The notes beneath the pieces were generated by a model. That model saw only the letters and a program-made list of their open reading frames with translations. It was not told the origin of the DNA and searched no databases. Below are positions 17,785 through 26,660 of a stretch of DNA of 64,000 nt, piece by piece. The first letter of the stretch is position 1. Each line of letters opens with the position of its first letter. Made by a program: the position numbers and the translations under genes. Source of the DNA: Bowmanella denitrificans (GTDB taxonomy: Bacteria; Pseudomonadota; Gammaproteobacteria; Enterobacterales; Alteromonadaceae); the NCBI RefSeq assembly GCF_002887595.1, contig NZ_PEBU01000012.1, forward strand, positions 62,001-126,000. Direction: 5' to 3'.

Positions 17785-18668
17785 AACGTTCTGGAAGGGA
17801 ACTTTTCTGCCAGGCTCTGAACAAAAAGGCGTATTTTGGCTGGCACAAATTGCCTCGACTGATACAGGGCATGCAGTGGGTAGCTGGCCTGCGGATATTG
17901 AGGCAACACCCTTAACAATGCGCCTTGTTTAATGGCGTCCTTGAACGCCCAAAGTGGGCCAAGGTGCATACCCTGACCGGCAAGGGCAAGCTCTCGTATG
18001 GCAGTGACGCTGTTCACAATGTATCTACCCCGTACAGTGAGTTGCCTGCTGTCTTTGCCGAGGCCAAATGGCAGTGGCTTGGCAGCCTGTGCCCGGGTAT
18101 AAAAGATAAAGTCGTGCTGTGCCAGGTCTTCAGGCTTTTGCGGTGAACCTCGCTTGGCTAGGTACTCTGGAGACGCCACAATCACCCTTGGTACGTCACC
18201 CAAATGGCGACCAATCAGGCTGGAGTCCTGTAACTGACCAATACGGATCGCCACATCAATACCCTGGCTGCGTAAATCTTCAAATTGACTGCCCAATATC
18301 AATTCGACATTAAGATCCGGCGCGTTAAGCACCATGTCCTGCAATACTGGGGCAATAAACTGGCTGCCAAAATCGTGGGGTGCGGCTACTTTCAGTAATC
18401 CGGTCGGAATCTCCATGCTGTCTCGAAGTTTATGCTCCAGTGCTAATTGCTCGTCAAGCAGTTGTCTCAGTCCCTGATAATAAAGTTGTCCTGCTTCGGT
18501 GGCAGTGGAGCGACGTGTAGAGCGCTGGATGAGTTTAACCTGTAAACGTTGTTCCAGCGTAGCGATGCGCCGACTTACATTGGACGGATCCAATCCCAAT
18601 TGTTCTGCTGCGGCCTTGAGACTGCCAGCCTCTATGACACGTAGAAACAGCTGCTCATGACTATCCAA
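17781..18668 (-). CDS. LysR-family transcriptional regulator
   Basis: A protein of 295 residues. The N-terminal winged helix (residues 1-60: FLRVIEAGSLKAAAEQLGLDPSNVSRRIATLE) is followed by a periplasmic-binding-like effector domain. It is divergent from the SDR gene at 18802, the classical layout for a LysR regulator and its target. The 133-bp gap contains an 11-bp inverted repeat listed separately. Confidence 0.92.
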   Translation of the reverse strand: MDSHEQLFLRVIEAGSLKAAAEQLGLDPSNVSRRIATLEQRLQVKLIQRSTRRSTATEAGQLYYQGLRQLLDEQLALEHKLRDSMEIPTGLLKVAAPHDFGSQFIAPVLQDMVLNAPDLNVELILGSQFEDLRSQGIDVAIRIGQLQDSSLIGRHLGDVPRVIVASPEYLAKRGSPQKPEDLAQHDFIFYTRAQAAKPLPFGLGKDSRQLTVRGRYIVNSVTAIRELALAGQGMHLGPLWAFKDAIKQGALLRVLPQYPQASYPLHALYQSRQFVPAKIRLFVQSLAEKFPSRTF

Positions 18669-18686
18669 TATTACGCTTCCAGTTAA

Positions 18687-18742
18687 TTGCGAATATCACA
18701 CTTTTAAAATGCAAAATACCACTCTACTGGAGATATTCGCAA
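18687..18742. promoter_or_regulatory. Inverted-repeat candidate operator in the LysR/SDR gap
   Basis: TTGCGAATATC (18687-18697) and its exact complement GATATTCGCAA (18732-18742) are 45 bp apart start to start. The arms flank the region where both divergent promoters must lie. LysR proteins bind two such sites as a tetramer; assignment to this regulator is inferred from position. Confidence 0.5.
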
Positions 18743-18801
18743 GAGGCTATTCTGCAATGGTCGAAAAGACAGCATCTTAACTCAACAAACGGAGAGCATT
18801 T

Positions 18802-19566
18802 ATGCAACAGTCTCTTAAGGGCAATCAACCTAAAGTTGCCCTAATAACCGGCGCAGCCAGGAATATGGGACGGGCTTTTGCCCTTGGTCTGGCGGAAGAT
18901 GGGGTAGATATTCTGGTGCACTATCACAGTGACAGTTCAAAGATTCAGGCTTTGGAAACGGCCGAGAAGGTTCAGAATCTAGGGCGTCGGGCACTGACTT
19001 ATCAGGCAGATTTAACCGATAGTGCCCAGGTGAATGGGTTATTCAGCGCCATCCATCAGGAGTTTGGTCGCCTGGATATTGTGGTGAATAACGCCGGAAC
19101 AGTTATAAAGAAGCCATTTGTAGATTACACAGAAGCTGATTTTGATAAGGCATTTAATACCAACAGCAAAGCCGTATTTCTGGTGATGCAACAGGCCGCT
19201 CGCTATCTACAGGATCAGGGACGGGTGATCAATATGGGCACGTCATTACTGGCGGCTTTTACAGGGCACTATGGTTTGTATGCCGGTTCAAAAGCGCCAC
19301 TGGAAGATTTCTCCCGGGCTTTGGCCAAGGAAATTGGACATCGGGGTATTACCGTTAACACTGTGGCACCCGGGCCAATTGACACGGCGTTTTTTCATGG
19401 CGAAGAGGACGAGCAGAGTACTGCCTATCTGAAAGCTGCCAGTGTTCAGGGAAGACTGGGCAAGGTTGAAGATATCGTGCCGGTTATCCGTTTCCTTGCT
19501 TCTCCTCAGGCGGCCTGGGTTACCGGCCAGACCTTATTTGTCAATGGCGGTTTTGTGACCCGCTAA
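18802..19566 (+). CDS. Short-chain dehydrogenase/reductase
   Basis: A protein of 254 residues. The cofactor motif is TGAARNMGRA, NNAG lies near 95, and the catalytic Tyr and Lys are in YAGSKA with an upstream serine in MGTSLL. The C-terminal VTGQTLFVNGG is typical of FabG-like SDRs. The substrate is unknown. It is likely the target of the divergent LysR gene; the next gene follows by 15 bp and is probably cotranscribed. Confidence 0.9.
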   Translation: MQQSLKGNQPKVALITGAARNMGRAFALGLAEDGVDILVHYHSDSSKIQALETAEKVQNLGRRALTYQADLTDSAQVNGLFSAIHQEFGRLDIVVNNAGTVIKKPFVDYTEADFDKAFNTNSKAVFLVMQQAARYLQDQGRVINMGTSLLAAFTGHYGLYAGSKAPLEDFSRALAKEIGHRGITVNTVAPGPIDTAFFHGEEDEQSTAYLKAASVQGRLGKVEDIVPVIRFLASPQAAWVTGQTLFVNGGFVTR

Positions 19567-19581
19567 CTCAGGAGATACAAC

Positions 19582-19974
19582 ATGTCCCCATTATTCCGGC
19601 CTCATGGCCATCACCAGATTGAAGTGAAAGAAAACGTACTGATTTGTCGGGTAATGGGGGCATGGAATGCCGAACAGGCAGAGCAGTTTTGTGCATCGTT
19701 CACCTGGCAGGTCAAACAGTTGGCCAGGCAAAGATGGATGAGAGTTATGGATATGCAGGACTGGGAGCTTTGTTGTCCAGAAGTGGCAGGCATTATTCAG
19801 CAAATGGCAGTTTGGGAAATTAAACATGGTTGTGCAGGACGATGGTTTTGCCACACCAGTGCTATGCACCGCCAATTACTGGTAAAAAAGTACGCGGGCT
19901 TAGGCTTTATGGAGTTAGCTGATTCAGTGCCCGATGCCCTTCAACTTGCAACCAGGCAACTTGAGAACGCTTAG
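19582..19974 (+). CDS. Hypothetical protein, possibly STAS-like
   Basis: 130 residues, cytoplasmic, tryptophan and cysteine rich. AGGAGA precedes the ATG at 19582. The alternation (VLICRVMGAWNAEQAEQF, then RWMRVMDMQDWE) resembles small SpoIIAA/STAS-type proteins, but I cannot assign the family. It is probably cotranscribed with the upstream SDR. The stop is 12 bp from that of the convergent GAF kinase. Confidence 0.7.
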   Translation: MSPLFRPHGHHQIEVKENVLICRVMGAWNAEQAEQFCASFTWQVKQLARQRWMRVMDMQDWELCCPEVAGIIQQMAVWEIKHGCAGRWFCHTSAMHRQLLVKKYAGLGFMELADSVPDALQLATRQLENA

Positions 19975-19985
19975 TCAACGAACTA

Positions 19986-21437
19986 TCAGATAAGCGGAAA
20001 GCGAACAACAAATTGGCATCCTTGACCCGGAGCGGATTGGCAACGGATGCTGCCATGCAGAATTTTCTCCACCAGGTCCTTGCAGATATGCAGGCCCAAA
20101 CCGCTACCACCTCGCTGCTTGGCCGAGGTGAAAAAGGGCTCGAATATATGGCTGAGGGTTTCACTGGTCATGCCCTTACCGTCGTCCTGATAACGCAACT
20201 CAAGGTGATTGTCCTGGATTTGTACGGCGACACTGATGTGGCCTGCCTGACCGGGTTCAAATGCATGCATCGCTGAATTCATGATCAGATTAATCAGAAT
20301 CTGACTAAGTGCGCCGGGGTGGCTGAGTATTTCCAGATCCGGATCCAGTTCAAGGCAAAACTGCAACTTGTAGTTCTTCAGTTTTGGTTTGAGTGACAGG
20401 AGTATCTCGCACACATAGCTACTGAGATTGAATGTGCGCGGTTGCTGATTATGCTGATCCAAAGATAACTGCTTAAAGGTACTGACCAGCTCCGCACTGC
20501 GTTGCAGATTTCGCTCAATTATCAGCATTGCCTCAGCGGATTCATCATAAAAAGCTTTCAGAGCGGAACGGGTAAGCTGGTTTTGCTCAAACAAAAGCCG
20601 GGACTTTTGCAATTGTGTCTGCAAGTGGCTGGCGGCCGTGACAGCCACACCAATGGGGGTGTTTACCTCGTGGGTCAGGCTGGACATCATACTGCCCATC
20701 GACGCCAGGTTTTCAATCTCCAGTAAATGTTGCTGAACTTCGTAGCGCTGTTCCAACGCCTGGCGCAACTGCTTGTTTGACTTGTCTAACTCACGGTTAC
20801 GCTGTTGAACCTGCTTCTCAAGCGCAGTTTTAGCCTGACTTAGCTGCTCTGACGCCTGCATTTTTTCAATGATCAGTGCGGCGATGCTGGCTTCGGTTCG
20901 AATGAGCTCAAGATCCTGCTCGCTGGGTTCACGGACAGTTGAATAATACATGCCAAAGGTGCCCAATACTTTACCGTCTGTGGCCAGGATGGGATAAGAC
21001 CAACAGGCACGTAAGTTTGCTTGTTGGCACAGTTCACGAAAAGGTTCCCAATAAGGATGAGTGTGTATATCGGCAGCCACCACAGGTTTGCCAGAATAGG
21101 CGCTGGCCCCACAAGAGCCCACCGATGGGCCAATATCCAGGCCGTCGATAGCGTTCAAAAAAAATTCCGGCAAACTGGGGCCGACCAATGCACACATGCT
21201 TTTGCCATCTGCATTCATCAGCATAATCGAACAATGCAGATCGTCGCAGGCAGATTCAATGGCGCTGACCAGCGCACACAGCACTTGGTCAATAGGGGCA
21301 CCCATTACCCATAGATTGAGGGCATTATTTCGGCCAGTTTCCACCGCCTTTTGGCTGATAGCGCTGATCTCCAGGTTTTTAAACGGCGTCTGTGCTTTGA
21401 CTGAGCTTGGCATAGCTTGCATTCGCATATACAACAT
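19986..21437 (-). CDS. GAF-domain sensor histidine kinase
   Basis: A protein of 483 residues, soluble. A GAF domain covers about 45-190 (SVGSCGASAYSGKPVVAADI is typical), a coiled coil about 192-245, the H-box is SSLTHEVNTPIG with H256, followed by the N-box LINLIMNSAMHAF and G-boxes DDGKGM and GGSGLGLHICKDLV. No membrane segment and no adjacent response regulator, so it is an orphan kinase. Several Met codons near the start make the exact N-terminus uncertain. Confidence 0.9.
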   Translation of the reverse strand: MLYMRMQAMPSSVKAQTPFKNLEISAISQKAVETGRNNALNLWVMGAPIDQVLCALVSAIESACDDLHCSIMLMNADGKSMCALVGPSLPEFFLNAIDGLDIGPSVGSCGASAYSGKPVVAADIHTHPYWEPFRELCQQANLRACWSYPILATDGKVLGTFGMYYSTVREPSEQDLELIRTEASIAALIIEKMQASEQLSQAKTALEKQVQQRNRELDKSNKQLRQALEQRYEVQQHLLEIENLASMGSMMSSLTHEVNTPIGVAVTAASHLQTQLQKSRLLFEQNQLTRSALKAFYDESAEAMLIIERNLQRSAELVSTFKQLSLDQHNQQPRTFNLSSYVCEILLSLKPKLKNYKLQFCLELDPDLEILSHPGALSQILINLIMNSAMHAFEPGQAGHISVAVQIQDNHLELRYQDDGKGMTSETLSHIFEPFFTSAKQRGGSGLGLHICKDLVEKILHGSIRCQSAPGQGCQFVVRFPLI

Positions 21438-21560
21438 CTATCCGGACACCAGAATGCACGCTGTATGCAAAACAAACAACTGTTTTATTGCCTAATGCGA
21501 CAGCCTTCAGACACCAAATGGTTCTGACTCTGTTGCTCGGCCCGCTGATTGACAAACTAC

Positions 21561-22289
21561 TTATAAATCGCCAAAGCGCCCTTGCAGATTGGCAATGGCG
21601 GTGAGCGCGGCCGTCTCGGTGCGAAGCACTCTGGGTCCCAGCAACACTGATTGGAATCCACCTTGCTCGGTCAGGTAAACCTCCTGCTCGCTTAATCCGC
21701 CTTCCGGTCCAATTAACAGTCGTACGCCATTATCCGGCTTTGACAGATCGGCCATGCGTTTATCTGCTCGTGGATCCAGGGTCAGGCGTAATTGATTGGT
21801 GGATTGTTGTAGCCAAGGGGCCAACGGCATAACGGGGTGTAAAACCGGTAAAACATTGCGTCCGCATTGCTCACAGGCACTTTGAATGATTTTCTGCCAC
21901 TGCTGATGTTTTTTCTGCCAGCGCTGTTCATCTAGGCGCACGACACAACGTTCAGTGATAAGTGGAGTGATCTCCGTGACTCCCAGTTCAACAGACTTTT
22001 GCAGCACAAAGTCCATACGATCTCCTTTGGAAATACCCTGGCCAAGGTGAATGGCAAAGGGAGACTCGCAGTTAATCTGCAGTTTAGCGTCAATTTGTAC
22101 CCAAACCGCACGACGCTCTACTTTATGCAAAGTGGCTGGATATTCGTTGCCATCGCCATTAAACAGCACCAGGGGATGACCTTCTCTTAACCTCAACACA
22201 TTGCCTATATGGTTGGCTGCATCCTGTTCAAGCTGAAGTTGTTGGTCGACGGCCAGAATGCCGGGAAAAAAGATTCTTGGAATTTGCAT
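21561..22289 (-). CDS. rsmE: 16S rRNA (uracil-1498-N3)-methyltransferase
   Basis: Methylates U1498 of 16S rRNA with SAM; a SPOUT-fold enzyme. It has 242 residues with the knotted C-terminal motif LLIGPEGGLSEQE and LGPRVLRTETA, plus an N-terminal PUA-like part (HIGNVLRLREGHPLVLF, read as NHIGNVLR). It is commonly next to gshB; here an accessory block separates the two. Confidence 0.96.
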   Translation of the reverse strand: MQIPRIFFPGILAVDQQLQLEQDAANHIGNVLRLREGHPLVLFNGDGNEYPATLHKVERRAVWVQIDAKLQINCESPFAIHLGQGISKGDRMDFVLQKSVELGVTEITPLITERCVVRLDEQRWQKKHQQWQKIIQSACEQCGRNVLPVLHPVMPLAPWLQQSTNQLRLTLDPRADKRMADLSKPDNGVRLLIGPEGGLSEQEVYLTEQGGFQSVLLGPRVLRTETAALTAIANLQGRFGDL

Positions 22290-22428
22290 AAGTAATACCC
22301 GCTAGCGTTGTGCAGGTACGGAAGTCTAAGGCATAGCCTGGCATGGTGCACTCACAATTGTAAGACTGGCGAAATCCACACCGGCAGGCATACTTATAGC
22401 CTTCTAGAGCAGGACCGAAGGAAATTCT

Positions 22429-22797
22429 ATGAACAACGCAGTGGGCTGGTTTGAAATTTACGTACAAGATATACAACGCGCCAAAGACTTCTATGAGAAT
22501 GTGTTGGCGGTAACATTGGAGAAGCTGGGCGGGCCGGACTTCGATATGTGGGCATTTCCCAACGATATGCAGCATTACGGCGCGGGTGGCGCGTTGGTCA
22601 GTATGTCTGGCGTTGCATCAGGTGGTAACAGTACCCTGGTGTATTTCAGTTGTCAGGACTGTGCGGTAGAAGAGGCACGGGTAGAAGGTGCGGGCGGGAA
22701 AGTACAACGGCCGAAGATGTCAATTGGAGAATATGGTTTTATCAGTCTGGTTCTGGATACCGAAGGGAATATTTTTGGTCTGCATTCGTTAACCTGA
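22429..22797 (+). CDS. VOC-family (glyoxalase-like) protein
   Basis: 122 residues with the vicinal oxygen chelate pattern: WFEIYVQDIQRAKDFYENVL at the N-terminus and FISLVLDTEGNIFGLHS at the end. These proteins bind a metal and act on diverse small molecules; the substrate here is unknown. AAGGAAA precedes the ATG. It is divergent from rsmE. Confidence 0.88.
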   Translation: MNNAVGWFEIYVQDIQRAKDFYENVLAVTLEKLGGPDFDMWAFPNDMQHYGAGGALVSMSGVASGGNSTLVYFSCQDCAVEEARVEGAGGKVQRPKMSIGEYGFISLVLDTEGNIFGLHSLT

Positions 22798-22868
22798 ACC
22801 AGGGCAAATACACACTCCTTCGCCTCATAAACCGGCAGATTGCGCAGAAGCAGCTGTTACTGCTTGTG

Positions 22869-25800
22869 CTAATCGAGATCAAAACTGTAGTAGAGATCCA
22901 TGGAGCGCTCCAGGCTGCTGACAGCTTCAAGCCATAGCTGATTGAGCAGGTAAAAACGCACGGTGATCTGCGTGACCGGCTCCAGAATGCCCACCCCATA
23001 CTTCAGATAGATGCGCTCGCCGATATAGCCGCTGACGGTGGCCAAACTGTCACCGCTGACGGCATCCGTTTCTGTGTCCAGAGTAATATCACTGACCAGT
23101 GGAATATTGTTCAGTGCATCGGTTAAGCCGCTGGCGCCGGTAATGCCGATACCCTGATTGGCCGCCATCAGAATAGCCATGGAACGGCCGTCTGATTCTC
23201 CGCCCGCACCAGGCGGCTTGCCGCGTAATATGTACGACAGAATGGCGCTTTGTTCCATGCCAGGATTAGAAAACAGCTCAACCTGCAGCCCGCTGACCGG
23301 ACCGCTGACCTGAATACCGGCTTCCACCCCGGTGCCTTTCAGTGGGCGGATCGCCTGCAGTTGAACCACAGGGTTATCAGCCTGGCCAAGAAACTGTAAC
23401 CGGCCTGACTTCACTTCAAGATTCTGGCCATAGGCTTTGTATAAGCCCTCGGTAAAGGTCAGGGCACCAAATACTTCTAAGGGTTCGGGACTTTTTTGTC
23501 TGGCACTTAAAGTGCCGTCAATTTTACCATTGAAGCCAAAGCCGCTGACGGCAAAGGGATCCACCAGTTCTATATCGAGCTGCAGATTAACCGGAAGCAG
23601 AGCCTTTTTCTGTTTTTCCTGCTGATTAACCAGCACCATATCCTCAGAGACATCCACTGCGGAGGCAGGCAGCTCCTGTAACTGCAACTGACCCTTATCT
23701 ATATTGACGCGGCCTTGCAGCAGCAGTCCCTGCTCAAATCGAATATTCAGATTGGGGCTGACGCTGGCTTGTAGTTCGGGTAAGGCATGCACTTGTAACC
23801 CTTGCCCCGCCAGTGTCGCTTGTAATGACAAGGCTTTTTGCCAGTCTGTCTGGCTGGTATCCCAATTACCCGAGCCCTGAATCTGCCCTTTGCCGCTGCC
23901 CATATGAAACAAACCATCAAAATCGACACTGGTATCGCGAAAACGGGCGCTGAGTTCCAGGTTATCCAATGCGGTCTGCGTTCTGGCTACAATCAGGGAG
24001 GCTTGCCTGAGCTGAACCTCGCCACTGACGGCCGGATTGTCCAGTTTTCCTTTGATGCTGATATCCGCTGACAACTGGCCATCCAGTTTGCTTAGTTGCG
24101 GTGTCAGCGCCATCAGACTGGCCAGCGAAAGTGGTGTCAGTTGCAAACGGGCGTCAATGTCTGCATCGGCCTTGCTGCCTAATTGACTGGTAAGCTTCAG
24201 CAACGCTTGTCCGTCTTCGCCGGTCAGCTCACCATTTAATTGCAGCTTGCCATCTGACTGGGATTGCAAAACAAACTGACCGCCCTGCCATTCCAATAAA
24301 GATAAGCTTTGCTCCTGAACCTGTTGGCGGATGTAACCTGGACTGCTATGCAGCCTAACATCCAATTGCGGTTGTCCCTGCTCGGGCAGCACAATATTGG
24401 CATCCAGATTAATGGCGCCTGAAATTTGCTGGCCATTTAACTGGCCTGCGCTCCAGGCGCCGTAGTCTACACTGGCACTCAGCACAATAGCTTGCTGACC
24501 GGGTTGCGTCAGGGGGTCCTTCAGGCAAAGTTGTGAAAACAAGCCCTGCCAACAATGGGCGGCAAGTGAAAACTGACCATCTGTGACCGCTATTGCCAAA
24601 GGAGCGGCAAGCTGCCAGTGCTCACCATACATTTTACTTTCAGCCTTGTTCAGTTGTCCCTGCCAGCTTGCTTTGGCCAGATCGGCGCTGCCCTGTAATT
24701 CAATCGCAGCATTTAGGTCGCCGTCTATCACCAGTTGCAACTGATGCTGTGGCGCATTACCGCTCAGGTTCAGGCTGCCATGAAAATGCTGGCTGTTATC
24801 CACCACCAAGTGGGGAAAACTCAGGGTAAGTTCACCGCTATGTTGTTGCATTGGGTGGTAGCGGGCAGCAATGCTAAGATCCTGCCAATCCATTTGTTGC
24901 AAGTTGAGTTGCTTAACCAGTCCATTCAGTTCAATTAGCGGGTCGGCCAGGGCTCCGCTTACCCGAAAATTTGCTTCTGCTTTACCGCTTCCTTCATTTA
25001 GCACAGCGCTTAAGTCATCACTGAACGCCGTGCCCTGCAACTGCCATTGCTGATCCGCCTGGCCAGTGATCTTTACCGTGCTGTTAAAGGCCTGTAAGCG
25101 CAAATCAATATTACTGACCCTGAGCAGTTCATCCTGGTTAATATCAGCCACCGCGCTTAGTCGCAGCGGCAGATTATTTAAACTGCCATTTAACTGAGTA
25201 TCATCCAGGCGTACATGCCACTTTTGTTCCGACCAACTGCCCTGGTGATCCAATTGCCCGTGGATATCCCCTTGCACAGGAATAACCGGGCTGTTTAGCA
25301 CCAACTTTTGTATCTGACTTTGTAGTTGCCATTGCAGCAGCTCGCCATACGCCAGGCTGCCGCTCAGCTGCAGCGCAGACTGACTGGCACTGTCTTCAAA
25401 CTGAAGCTGCAACTGTTGAACATGACCAGGACTGTGCACGGCGTTAAGGGCCAGGTTCGCGGGTTGGGTCTGACCAAAGCCGAAGCCACTGAAAGCAAAA
25501 TTCACCCTGGCGTTTTGGCTATGCATATCTCCATTGGCAGATAATGTCATGGCGCCAGGCCTGAAATCGGCTTCAGCAGGCAGCTTAACCAAGGTGTTAA
25601 GCGGGGCGGTATCCAGGGCCACATCAGCAGAAAAAGGTAAATCAGGATGGGTTAAGTCGGTTTGCGCCTTGGCAAGTAGTTTAAGGGTGGTGGGTTCACT
25701 TATTTGTACATTAAGGGCATTTATGGCGCCAGCCAGCCCCAGTTGCACCGGCTGATTGCCTAATGCTTCTGGCCACCATGCCTTACCTGGTATCAAGCTG

Positions 25801-26660
25801 GCGTTAATAGCTATTTGATAAGGGCTTTTCAGTGTGGCTGAACCTTGCAGATCCAGCTGACCAAAATCCTCAGTCGCAAGCTGTAATCTGTCTACCCCAA
25901 GCTTCTTGTCAATCCACTGCAACTGCAGCATGGCATGCTGGATATGTATAGGGCTGGTGGAATGAATTAGGTGAAAATCTTCAACTTGCACATCCTTGAT
26001 ACGCATATCCAGCGGCGCGGGTAGATCAGTCAGGTTAGCCAGTGGCCAGGGGGACGAAGGGGGTTCAGGCGCATCGATGCTGGGCAGCAAGGTCAATTCA
26101 GTTTGCTGCAACAACAGATTGTTTAAGGTAAACAGCTTATTTTTGAGCTGGGCATTGAGGCTCAGATGCTGCCAGGCCAATTCCAATGTGGGCAGATTCA
26201 ACTGACTGTGGTTAATTTCCAGTTGTTGGATCCGCGCTGTAGGCAACCAGTCGGGAATGGGCAGTTGTATATCGGTTGGTGCGTCAGTACCTTGGGGAGG
26301 GGCAGTGTCGTGCGAAGTACTGATATCTATCCGCAGCTCGTTGACCTTGAGTTTTTGCACCACCAGATGGGGTAATAACAATGCCCGGGCGGATATATCC
26401 AGCTCCAGCTGCCTGGCATTAACGTCAAGGTTAGTCTGTTGATAATGCAGATCGCTTAAGGTTAAGCCGAACAACAGACTGCCCTGATGCTGACCAACTT
26501 TCAGTCCAGGCACATTTGCTTGCGCCTGCGTTAACAACCAGCCGGTCCCGCTTTGGGTTGCCAATAACCAGTAACCACCCAGCAACAGCAAGGTCAATAG
26601 TAACGCCAGACCCAGCAGCAAAGCGCGTAGCAGGGGTTTCAATGATATGTATCTGGCCAT
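22869..26660 (-). CDS. tamB: Translocation and assembly module protein TamB
   Basis: A very large protein (1263 residues) anchored by one N-terminal membrane helix (about 10-32), followed by a long beta-rich periplasmic rod and the conserved C-terminal DUF490 region (about 900-1263, with FGALTFTEGLYKAYGQNLEV and GIGITGASGLTDALNNIP). It bridges the inner and outer membrane with TamA and is implicated in phospholipid transport and barrel assembly. Its ATG overlaps the tamA stop (TGATG). Confidence 0.95.
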   Translation of the reverse strand: MARYISLKPLLRALLLGLALLLTLLLLGGYWLLATQSGTGWLLTQAQANVPGLKVGQHQGSLLFGLTLSDLHYQQTNLDVNARQLELDISARALLLPHLVVQKLKVNELRIDISTSHDTAPPQGTDAPTDIQLPIPDWLPTARIQQLEINHSQLNLPTLELAWQHLSLNAQLKNKLFTLNNLLLQQTELTLLPSIDAPEPPSSPWPLANLTDLPAPLDMRIKDVQVEDFHLIHSTSPIHIQHAMLQLQWIDKKLGVDRLQLATEDFGQLDLQGSATLKSPYQIAINASLIPGKAWWPEALGNQPVQLGLAGAINALNVQISEPTTLKLLAKAQTDLTHPDLPFSADVALDTAPLNTLVKLPAEADFRPGAMTLSANGDMHSQNARVNFAFSGFGFGQTQPANLALNAVHSPGHVQQLQLQFEDSASQSALQLSGSLAYGELLQWQLQSQIQKLVLNSPVIPVQGDIHGQLDHQGSWSEQKWHVRLDDTQLNGSLNNLPLRLSAVADINQDELLRVSNIDLRLQAFNSTVKITGQADQQWQLQGTAFSDDLSAVLNEGSGKAEANFRVSGALADPLIELNGLVKQLNLQQMDWQDLSIAARYHPMQQHSGELTLSFPHLVVDNSQHFHGSLNLSGNAPQHQLQLVIDGDLNAAIELQGSADLAKASWQGQLNKAESKMYGEHWQLAAPLAIAVTDGQFSLAAHCWQGLFSQLCLKDPLTQPGQQAIVLSASVDYGAWSAGQLNGQQISGAINLDANIVLPEQGQPQLDVRLHSSPGYIRQQVQEQSLSLLEWQGGQFVLQSQSDGKLQLNGELTGEDGQALLKLTSQLGSKADADIDARLQLTPLSLASLMALTPQLSKLDGQLSADISIKGKLDNPAVSGEVQLRQASLIVARTQTALDNLELSARFRDTSVDFDGLFHMGSGKGQIQGSGNWDTSQTDWQKALSLQATLAGQGLQVHALPELQASVSPNLNIRFEQGLLLQGRVNIDKGQLQLQELPASAVDVSEDMVLVNQQEKQKKALLPVNLQLDIELVDPFAVSGFGFNGKIDGTLSARQKSPEPLEVFGALTFTEGLYKAYGQNLEVKSGRLQFLGQADNPVVQLQAIRPLKGTGVEAGIQVSGPVSGLQVELFSNPGMEQSAILSYILRGKPPGAGGESDGRSMAILMAANQGIGITGASGLTDALNNIPLVSDITLDTETDAVSGDSLATVSGYIGERIYLKYGVGILEPVTQITVRFYLLNQLWLEAVSSLERSMDLYYSFDLD

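Noticed and set aside
14179-21437. Whole block as a genomic island or defence system
   Set aside because: No integrase, direct repeats or tRNA at the edges, and every gene fits ordinary regulatory or enzyme families.
22849-22873. AAGCAG/CTGCTT stem between the VOC gene and tamB
   Set aside because: Only six base pairs with no T-run; too weak to list as a terminator.
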